Below are positions 8,070-13,286 of a DNA stretch of 13,286 bases, one piece after another; within the stretch, counting starts at the first letter, position 1, and the number at the start of each line of letters is the position of its first letter. Source of the stretch: CAZFVY01 sp964522665. GTDB taxonomy: Bacteria > Verrucomicrobiota > Verrucomicrobiia > Limisphaerales > CAZFVY01. The position numbers and the translations under genes were made by a program. Below the pieces are notes generated by a model. That model did not search any database, was not told the origin of the DNA, and saw only the letters and a list, made by a program, of their open reading frames with translations. Location of the stretch: positions 1 to 13,286 of the forward strand of contig CAZFVY010000145.1 in the NCBI GenBank assembly GCA_964522665.1, in the 5' to 3' direction.

Positions 8070-10775
8070 TCAAGGAGTGGCGGGCGGGTTCGGGCCGGTC
8101 CCAGCGGGGGCGGCGCTTTCGATCTCCAACAACAACCGGTGAGCGTCGCGATACCGCGGCGCTTCTTCCAAGGCTTGCAGAACATGGCGCTTGGCGGAAA
8201 CGTCGCCCGTCTGCCGCAGCAGTCGCGCCAGGCGGAAATGGACGTCGGCCGGATCGGGCGGGTCCAGCAACAGCATCGCCTGATAGGCTCGAATCGCGGG
8301 CGGCGCTTGATTCAAGGCGTCACTGGCGTCGGCCAGATAGACGTAGGGTGGGCGCACAAGCGGATTGACGGCAAGGTAGCGCTCAGCGTTTTCCGCGACC
8401 CCGGACCAATCCTTGGCGTCGGAGTCCAGTTGCATCAGGCGCAAGTAAGCCTCGATCGAGTCCGCATCGGCGGCGGCGACTTTCGCGAGGGCGTGACGTT
8501 CGAGGTTCGTTTCGCCCAAGCCGCGAAAGACCGCGGCGAGCAAGAAATTTGGATTATCGCCGCCCGCCGGATGCGGATAGAGGCGAGTCAGGCGTTCAAT
8601 CGGGACTTTGGCCTCGTCCCATTTTTTTTGCGAAAGCAGCCCTTTGGCCTGCTCGGTAAGGACCCAATAGTTGGTCGAGTTCTGGTCGTCAACCGGTTCC
8701 GCTTCCACCTGGGCTCCGTCCGGCGACAAATGATAACGGCGTCGAACTGTCGGCGCGCTCTTGCCGGCGAGGACCGGATCAAGTTCGTCACCGTCCTCGT
8801 CCGGTTTAGTCCAATCCAGACCGGGGCCGAGTTCTTCGGCTCGTTGGCGGGCGAAGGCGGTGAATTCCTTCTCGATCTGCTTCATCGGCGCCGTGTTGGC
8901 TTCGATGGCGTGATTGATTTCCTGTCCGTTGCCCAAATCGCGCAGGATGTGTTTCAACGAATCAAGGCCGAATTTTTGGACGAGGTATTCGACGACCAAC
9001 TCGGATTCATAGTAGGCGAATTGGAGGTGCAGCAGACTCTTCGGGGTCAGAAAGGCTCCGCTCAGTTGGCTGACAGGCGTCAGTTGTCCCTTGAAGACCA
9101 TTTGACGATAGTCAGGGTTCATGGCCTGGCCCCAAACCGGGTTGGCCTGGCGTTCCTCGTAAACCGAGATGCCTTCGCTCAGCCAGCGCGGCATCTTATT
9201 GCGGGTCATTTGCAAGGTGATGACGTGACAAAATTCGTGCCAGAGGACCGCTTGCCAGTTCGCGGGGTGGCCGGCTTGGGACGCGGGACTGTTGGCGGTG
9301 ATGACGCTGCCGAAACAGACGCCGAGGTAGCCCGGGTTGCCGGGCACACCGAAGGTGCGCACGGCGAAATCCTTTTGCTCGGGGAAGATTTCGACGACCG
9401 TCGGCGGAACCGGTTCGAATCCGTATTTTTGGGAAAGAGTGGTTTTGGCTTTGCCGAGCAACGCCAGAACTTGGTCTCCGTAGAGGGCGGCTTCGTTCGC
9501 GGCCATGTGAACGTTGAAGTCGGCGTTCGTCAGGGTTTGGAACTTGGCGACCGCGTCTTTAAGGGTGAGCAAATTGTAGGTGAGAATATCGTAAGCGTCT
9601 TGCTCATGGGCGGCTTGGGCGTATTGCCAGCCCTCGACCTCATTGCCGAGACGCAATAAATCCTGGGCCAACTGGATTTTGGCCGGCAGGTAAGTGTCGT
9701 CGAAACGGAGGGCCTGCCGCTGGCTCGCGGCGCCTTCGGTGAAGCGGTATTTTTCGGACAGTTTTTGGCCGATCAGATGATCGACCTCGGGATTCGACTT
9801 CCAATAATGGAGCCCCTGCTCCCGAAATTCGGATTCGTGATTGGTGTCGCCGCGCAAGTGGGCCAGGGCGGCGCGATAGGCCCACGCCTGGGATTGCCAC
9901 GGATTGATGATCAGGATCTGGGCGATCATCTTTTCCGCCTCGGCGTATGCTTCGGAATCGATCAGGTGATCGGCGAGCAAGAGCAGGCTCGGGAGATGAT
10001 TGGGATTATTCGCCAACGCGCTGTCGAGCGACTTGAGCATCAAAGGCCGATCGCTGTCCAGGTAGGATTTGGCGAGGCCGAATTCCAGGTCGGCGTCCTT
10101 GGGGAAGAGGGTCAGTCCCTCTTGAAAGGTCTTCGCGGCGAGCGCGTAGTCCTGCTTGTCGAGCGCCAGCTCTCCGCTCGCGAGGTAGGTTTCCCGGTAG
10201 CCGGCGTCCGATTTTTTGGCCCGGTCGTAAAGTTGTTCCAGCACCTGCCGCGGGTCCGCTCCGAGCAGAAGCAACGCCCTTCCCAAGGCCACGAGGTTCG
10301 CCGCGTCGCCGCTGCGAAACGACCAGGCGCGCCGGCGGATCATCTCGCCCATTTCAACGAGCATCTGCCGGGCGTGCTCGGGCTGGCCGTTCCGGCGATA
10401 AACTTCGTAACCGAGCAGCCGCATTTGGGCGCTGTTATCGAATGCGGTCAAGGCGTTGGAAACCACGTTCAACGCCTCAGGGTATCGGCCAGTCGTCAAA
10501 AGCGCCTTGGCCAGCAGCAAGCGCCATTCTTCGTCGTACTCCTTGGCGTGAATCGCGTCCGAAGACAACCGGATGCATTTGGCGTACTCACCCGTGAGCA
10601 ACGCCTCACGCGCCGCAGGCAGATCGGCGCCGAAGACGGAAAGGGTGAAAAACGAACTGAGGAAGAAGCCCGCCGCGCGCCACCGCAGGCGCCGACGGCC
10701 AAGCGCCGTCGAATTAACTGGCGTGGCGTCCGCGCGCAGACCGAGACGCCGCCGTGCCGAGCGTTTGACTAACAC
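8070..10775 (-). CDS. Exported TPR protein with HExxH metallopeptidase (peptidase MA-like) domain
   Basis: A 901-residue protein. A long basic N-terminus and a hydrophobic stretch at about 34-50 (ending FGA) form a signal peptide or anchor. Residues about 55-400 and 700-890 are tetratricopeptide-like helical repeats. Between them lies a gluzincin domain: LWHEFCHVIT (511-520) carries the zinc motif HEFCH (H513, E514, H517), and WLSEGISVYEE (531-541) supplies the third ligand, E534. This layout matches the peptidase MA-like family fused to TPRs. The start is GTG 10775; no ATG occurs in frame before the repeats, and no good Shine-Dalgarno site is seen, so the exact start is unsure. It ends seven bases before the first DUF4159 gene. 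It may be an envelope protease working on clients of the MoxR/vWA system; the substrate is unknown. An inactive variant is unlikely because all three zinc ligands are present. Confidence 0.88.
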   Translation of the reverse strand: MLVKRSARRRLGLRADATPVNSTALGRRRLRWRAAGFFLSSFFTLSVFGADLPAAREALLTGEYAKCIRLSSDAIHAKEYDEEWRLLLAKALLTTGRYPEALNVVSNALTAFDNSAQMRLLGYEVYRRNGQPEHARQMLVEMGEMIRRRAWSFRSGDAANLVALGRALLLLGADPRQVLEQLYDRAKKSDAGYRETYLASGELALDKQDYALAAKTFQEGLTLFPKDADLEFGLAKSYLDSDRPLMLKSLDSALANNPNHLPSLLLLADHLIDSEAYAEAEKMIAQILIINPWQSQAWAYRAALAHLRGDTNHESEFREQGLHYWKSNPEVDHLIGQKLSEKYRFTEGAASQRQALRFDDTYLPAKIQLAQDLLRLGNEVEGWQYAQAAHEQDAYDILTYNLLTLKDAVAKFQTLTNADFNVHMAANEAALYGDQVLALLGKAKTTLSQKYGFEPVPPTVVEIFPEQKDFAVRTFGVPGNPGYLGVCFGSVITANSPASQAGHPANWQAVLWHEFCHVITLQMTRNKMPRWLSEGISVYEERQANPVWGQAMNPDYRQMVFKGQLTPVSQLSGAFLTPKSLLHLQFAYYESELVVEYLVQKFGLDSLKHILRDLGNGQEINHAIEANTAPMKQIEKEFTAFARQRAEELGPGLDWTKPDEDGDELDPVLAGKSAPTVRRRYHLSPDGAQVEAEPVDDQNSTNYWVLTEQAKGLLSQKKWDEAKVPIERLTRLYPHPAGGDNPNFLLAAVFRGLGETNLERHALAKVAAADADSIEAYLRLMQLDSDAKDWSGVAENAERYLAVNPLVRPPYVYLADASDALNQAPPAIRAYQAMLLLDPPDPADVHFRLARLLRQTGDVSAKRHVLQALEEAPRYRDAHRLLLEIESAAPAGTGPNPPATP

Positions 10776-10852
10776 ATGTATGACAGACGCATCTGCCCGG
10801 GCGGCAGGTTACGCCGAGTTCACACAAGTTAGCACAGAAATCGCCGGCTACC
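10776..10852. other. 77-base gap between the DUF350 trio and the protease gene
   Basis: No convincing terminator or promoter is seen. The strand carries a short hairpin candidate, CTGCC/GGCAG around 10796-10810, without a run of T after it in the direction of transcription, so it is not read as a terminator. Confidence 0.5.
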
Positions 10853-11533
10853 TCAACGGAAAAATTCGCCGCCGCGCCAGATTTGGAACCAGCCGGTCTC
10901 GGAGTCCATTTCGACGAACACGAATTGCTTGGCCGTCCGGCCGCCGCCGATGTCCGCGTCGCGCCAATAATCCCAGTATTCCAGCTTCGCCGAGGTCGCC
11001 TTCGCGTTCGCGGCTTTGCCATCGGGCGTCGTGGCTCCGATCACCAGCACGGCGGCGTGGTACGAGTCGAGCACGTTGTTGACCCGAGTGTATTCCTCGG
11101 TCGAATGCGTCACTTCGTCATTGATCTCAAAGCGGCCCGTGGTGTCCTTGACGACTTCGAGAAACGTCGGGTCAAAAGAGATTTCGTCATACAGGCGCAA
11201 CAGCAGGCAGTCGCTCCCTCCGACGGCGTTCGGGACCGCCCTGACCCGCGCCATGAGCGCGTCATCCGGATTGAAGGTCGTGGTATTGGTTCCGGCCAGG
11301 ACGTAATCGGTGAAGCCAAAGTCCTGGCCGCCGATGTGCCGATTATACTCGCGAATCTCCCGCACGGAAAAATCGTAACCGGCGAAGTCGGGGCCGTTGG
11401 CGGCGGCGAGGACCACGCCGGATTCGACGCGCCAATCGAGCGGATTGCGGAACGGAATCCCGGCGCCGTTTCCGCTCATCCGCTCCTTGAGCATCTCCCA
11501 GAGCGTCTTGCCTTGATTGGTGGGTGCGACCAT
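10853..11533 (-). CDS. Hypothetical protein, 226 residues, next to DUF350
   Basis: I do not recognise the family firmly. The protein has no signal peptide or membrane helix and is probably cytoplasmic. It is rich in acidic and aromatic residues. Segments that look conserved are AGYDFSVREIREYN (51-64), FGFTDYVLAG (72-81), SDCLLLRLYDE (107-117), YTRVNNVLDSYHAAVLVIG (148-166) and, at the end, EYWDYWRDA (185-193) and FVFVEMDSETGWFQIWRG (204-221). The start ATG 11533 has GGGGGAG seven bases upstream and lies two bases after the DUF350 stop, so the two are surely coupled. In enterobacteria the DUF350 gene yjfL follows yjfK (DUF2491), and in other phyla DUF350 genes sit with DUF4178 proteins. The gene could be a distant member of either, but I cannot show that. 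Probable partner of the small membrane protein. Confidence 0.75.
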   Translation of the reverse strand: MVAPTNQGKTLWEMLKERMSGNGAGIPFRNPLDWRVESGVVLAAANGPDFAGYDFSVREIREYNRHIGGQDFGFTDYVLAGTNTTTFNPDDALMARVRAVPNAVGGSDCLLLRLYDEISFDPTFLEVVKDTTGRFEINDEVTHSTEEYTRVNNVLDSYHAAVLVIGATTPDGKAANAKATSAKLEYWDYWRDADIGGGRTAKQFVFVEMDSETGWFQIWRGGEFFR

Positions 11534-11535
11534 GG

Positions 11536-11778
11536 TCAGGCTCCCCCGAGGATGGCGGCGACGACGTGGGCGATGACGTAACAGACCCCGAGAAAAAAGC
11601 TCCCGACGACGATGGCCAGGGCGATATTGCCATTCTTGATTTGCTCGTCAAACGGCAGCTTCGGGGTGATTCTGTCGAAGAGCTTGTAGCCGACCAGCAC
11701 CAGCAAAATCGCGACAACGCCAAAGGCGACCGTCGCGGCCAAGTCGCCCAACAGGTATTCCGGCAAGTGCATTTCCAT
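11536..11778 (-). CDS. DUF350 family small membrane protein (YjfL-like)
   Basis: An 80-residue protein with two membrane helices, about 14-32 (ATVAFGVVAILLVLVGYKL) and about 51-75 (NIALAIVVGSFFLGVCYVIA). Between them lies YKLFDRITPKLPFDEQIKNG, with the DUF350 hallmark of a KLFD segment, a charged loop and an N-x-A-x-A start to the second helix. The family has a few dozen residues per unit and occurs singly or doubled; this is one unit, so it may dimerise. DUF350 genes often accompany PspA/IM30 or stress membrane clusters (E. coli yjfI-yjfM), but no PspA gene lies in this window. The frame is open further upstream to 12210, across the neighbouring gene; I chose ATG 11778 because it starts a clean membrane protein. 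The upstream sequence has only a weak GAAGAA as ribosome binding site. Met3 (11772) is an alternative. Confidence 0.85.
   Translation of the reverse strand: MEMHLPEYLLGDLAATVAFGVVAILLVLVGYKLFDRITPKLPFDEQIKNGNIALAIVVGSFFLGVCYVIAHVVAAILGGA
11541..11547 (-). promoter_or_regulatory. Shine-Dalgarno site for the 226-residue gene
   Basis: GGGGGAG on the minus strand, seven bases before ATG 11533 and inside the 3' end of the DUF350 gene. It fixes the start and shows coupling. Confidence 0.65.
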
Positions 11779-11864
11779 GATTGTTTCTTCGTTAGGTGGT
11801 TGAGTGGAGTTTAGGAGACCCGCGGAGCCAAGACAAGGCCGGCCAGCGGGCGCGAACCAAATAG

Positions 11865-12839
11865 TTAAGCGGTTTGCCAGCGTTTGAAAAAGAGCAGCCA
11901 GCCCAGGAACCACGTGGCGAAAATCGCGGTCGGCGCCATGATGAACCAAAACATGAATCGGCCGCCGAAGGTCGGCTGGGAATGATAGGCGCGATTCACG
12001 TATTGATCGTTGTACATCAGGTCGCGATCCAGTCCGGTCGGCGTGTAACCGGGGTCCGCCGGAGCGTGCTGGGCCTCGAGTTGGTGGATCCGGGCTTCCA
12101 GGTTTGCGTCGTGATCGAGGAGCGCCTGATAGCGCGCCGAGTCCATATCGGCCCGGTGCGAATACGCCCACATCGCGCGTTCGTCGAGCGAGCGATCCAG
12201 CAGCCACCACCAGAAAAAGCTGCTGTAGTGATCGTGATAGATCACCAACGGTCGCGAATAGTACGGCGCATAGACGTGTTCGATGCGGATCGTGCGCGTG
12301 CGATAAAGATCGTGATCGACGTACAAGGTCGGCCTTCCGCCGCCACTGGAATAAGAGCGGCCGGAGCCGTAGGACTGACCGCTAAAATTATTGGCCGGCC
12401 GTTGCCAATCGGTGAAGTCCCGCTTGCTGGCCGCCTGCTTTTGGGCGCGGGCGGCGTTCTGGTCGAAAGTAAAACCGCTTGAGGGGGACGAGGCGCCTCC
12501 GCCGCTCCCGCTATTATAGCGGTTACCGCCGGAGGGCGCCGGACCGGAGCTTGAGTAGGCTTTGTTTCCCGACGAGTAACTCCGCTCCGAGCCGGACCCG
12601 GAGCTGGCGCGGCTCGACGAGCCGGACCAAAGCGATCCGGATGACGACGAGCCGGACGAGTAACTCCGTCCCGAGCCAGAGCTGTAACTCTTGCCCGAAC
12701 CGAAGCTGTGACTGCCGCCGCCGCCGCCGCTCGACGAGCGCGATGAGTAGCTCCGCCCGCCGCTGCCATAACTCTTGGCGTCGCTCGGAACGGGCAGGAG
12801 GGCTAAAAGCAGACCTAACGTAAGCAATTTGCGTATCAT
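11865..12839 (-). CDS. Exported Ser/Gly-rich protein with C-terminal membrane segment
   Basis: A 324-residue protein with a signal peptide (MIRKLLTLGLLLALLPVPSDA, cut near residue 21). Residues about 22-170 are low complexity, built on repeats of (R/K)SYSSG with Ser, Gly and Tyr. Residues 171-290 are a non-repetitive, Tyr/His/Asp-rich part: TLYVDHDLYRTRTIRIEHVY (171-190), then FFWWWLLDRSLDERAMWAY (208-226) and a charged helix around 230-260. A membrane helix at about 294-317 (FMFWFIMAPTAIFATWFLGW) ends with a KRW tail. The family is not known to me; similar Ser/Gly-rich proteins with a terminal helix occur beside DUF350 genes. The start ATG 12839 has no good Shine-Dalgarno site. It is probably the first gene of the array; 86 bases separate it from DUF350. 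The flexible repeat region would lie outside the cytoplasm and could bind other envelope parts, which is inference. Confidence 0.8.
   Translation of the reverse strand: MIRKLLTLGLLLALLPVPSDAKSYGSGGRSYSSRSSSGGGGGSHSFGSGKSYSSGSGRSYSSGSSSSGSLWSGSSSRASSGSGSERSYSSGNKAYSSSGPAPSGGNRYNSGSGGGASSPSSGFTFDQNAARAQKQAASKRDFTDWQRPANNFSGQSYGSGRSYSSGGGRPTLYVDHDLYRTRTIRIEHVYAPYYSRPLVIYHDHYSSFFWWWLLDRSLDERAMWAYSHRADMDSARYQALLDHDANLEARIHQLEAQHAPADPGYTPTGLDRDLMYNDQYVNRAYHSQPTFGGRFMFWFIMAPTAIFATWFLGWLLFFKRWQTA
12571..12677 (-). repeat. Two 23-base direct repeats in the Ser/Gly-rich region
   Basis: Segments 12571-12593 and 12655-12677 match except at two adjacent bases and encode the repeated RSYSSG-type peptide. 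A more diverged copy starts near 12743. Such coding repeats can slip, so the length of the Ser/Gly stretch may vary between strains. Confidence 0.7.
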
Positions 12840-12930
12840 GGCGTTAGTCCAGAGCTAGTTGGTTGTCTTATGCTGGCGCTCGCTTTACTTGCGTCTCAGC
12901 GGGCGCGGACCGTCTCGAATTACTGGGCTT

Positions 12931-12959
12931 TAGATAACATCCGTCGAGGGGCCAGTCAA
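12931..12959 (-). promoter_or_regulatory. Candidate sigma70-type promoter for the array
   Basis: On the minus strand TTGACT (12954-12959) lies 17 bases before TATCTA (12931-12936), with TG one base ahead of the latter as an extended -10. The -35 matches 5 of 6, the -10 only 3 of 6. It would start transcription near 12924, giving a leader of about 85 bases before the Ser/Gly-rich gene. It is a reading by eye, not tested; the sigma factors of this lineage may differ. Confidence 0.4.
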
Positions 12960-13006
12960 ACTCGATTGGCCGTTTTGGCGTTACAATTCCGGGCTTTGTT
13001 TGTAGC

Positions 13007-13032
13007 CAATGTGCAGATAGAATAACACATTG
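13007..13032. promoter_or_regulatory. Inverted repeat, possible operator
   Basis: CAATGTG (13007-13013) and CACATTG (13026-13032) form perfect 7-base arms around an AT-rich 12-base spacer in an otherwise GC-rich stretch. The spacer contains the end of TAGAAT (13018-13023), a plausible -10 for a plus-strand promoter. Symmetry fits a dimeric regulator, but one copy only is seen, so chance cannot be excluded. Confidence 0.25.
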
Positions 13033-13286
13033 TTTGAACGCCGGGGCCGTCGCGGGTGACCGCGGCCGTTCGGCGGTGATATCCGCTTGGTCGTCCGCGC
13101 CGGCGCGACGATCGGCCAGCCACGATCCCGATCGGGCCATTTGCGGTCGGCTTTTGCTTGTCGCCCTCGCGCGCTCTGATAATCGGAAGGCGTTTACCGG
13201 AAGCAATCGCCAACTTCGAAAGGGATTTGCCATCACAATCATCCGCCCATTAGCCCCACAGCATCAACTGGTTATGAGTATTGCTG

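Larger units (their letters stand above)
12840..13286. other. Right-hand non-coding region
   Basis: No gene is convincing in these 447 bases. Minus-strand frames at 12868-13242 and 12956-13213 are Arg/Pro/Ala-rich without domains and overlap each other and the promoter candidate. An ATG at 13274 on the plus strand could begin a divergent gene but has no Shine-Dalgarno site and only a few visible codons. The region holds the promoter and inverted repeat described separately and probably contains the control sequences of the array. Confidence 0.6.

Noticed and set aside
7082..8368. Plus-strand open frame of 428 codons over the first DUF4159 gene
   Set aside because: Antisense to well-conserved codons; no domain or ribosome binding site.
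7911..9659. Plus-strand open frame of 582 codons inside the protease gene
   Set aside because: It is fully antisense to a gene with clear domains, and its protein has no recognisable motif. Long antisense frames are common in GC-rich DNA.
10769..10792. Seven-codon leader frame (MRLSYMC) ending over the GTG of the protease gene
   Set aside because: Very short, no ribosome binding site, no repeated regulatory codons; chance is enough to explain it.
10796..10810. CTGCC/GGCAG hairpin before the protease gene as a terminator
   Set aside because: Five-base stem with no T run on the transcribed side.
12868..13242. Minus-strand frame of 124 codons upstream of the Ser/Gly-rich gene
   Set aside because: Arg/Pro/Ala-rich with no domain, covers the promoter candidate and overlaps another equally poor frame.
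13274..13286. ATG at the right edge as the start of a divergent gene
   Set aside because: Only four codons visible and no Shine-Dalgarno site; cannot be supported from this window.

Overview
The window is GC-rich bacterial DNA carrying ten genes, all read leftward (minus strand) and closely packed, with little non-coding DNA except about 450 bases at the right edge. There are no tRNA or rRNA genes, insertion sequences or CRISPR arrays that I can see. The mix of a MoxR/DUF58/BatA-type module with exported DUF4159 proteins, a TPR metalloprotease and a Gln-rich coiled-coil membrane protein fits the Verrucomicrobiota/Planctomycetota/Acidobacteriota type of genome, with Verrucomicrobiota my best guess. 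No marker gene in the window settles this.

Layout in the direction of transcription (right to left). (1) 12840-13286 holds no convincing gene. It has a candidate sigma70-like promoter facing the array and a short inverted repeat. (2) 10853-12839 is an envelope trio: an exported Ser/Gly-rich protein with a C-terminal membrane anchor, an 80-residue DUF350 (YjfL-like) membrane protein, and a 226-residue soluble protein of unassigned family. (3) 7079-10775 holds a 901-residue exported TPR protein with an HExxH metallopeptidase (peptidase MA-like) domain, then the first of two DUF4159 proteins. (4) 6138-7070 is the second DUF4159 paralogue. (5) 2003-6071 is the core module: MoxR AAA+ ATPase, DUF58 (vWA-like) protein and BatA-type vWA membrane protein, chained by two ATGA overlaps. 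(6) From 1999 off the left edge runs a long membrane-anchored protein with a Gln-rich coiled coil. It is cut by the window, so only its first 666 residues are visible.

How they may work together: MoxR ATPases are known to act as chaperones with vWA-domain partners, so the core is probably a MoxR/vWA machine at the inner membrane. The exported DUF4159 pair, the TPR protease and the coiled-coil protein would be its envelope-side partners in stress tolerance or protein maturation. Spacings of 3-8 bases or 4-base overlaps within 1-8072 suggest one transcript. The join to the DUF350 trio across 77 bases (10776-10852) is less certain. The least described parts are the tandem DUF4159 pair, the 226-residue unknown and the Ser/Gly-rich membrane protein.
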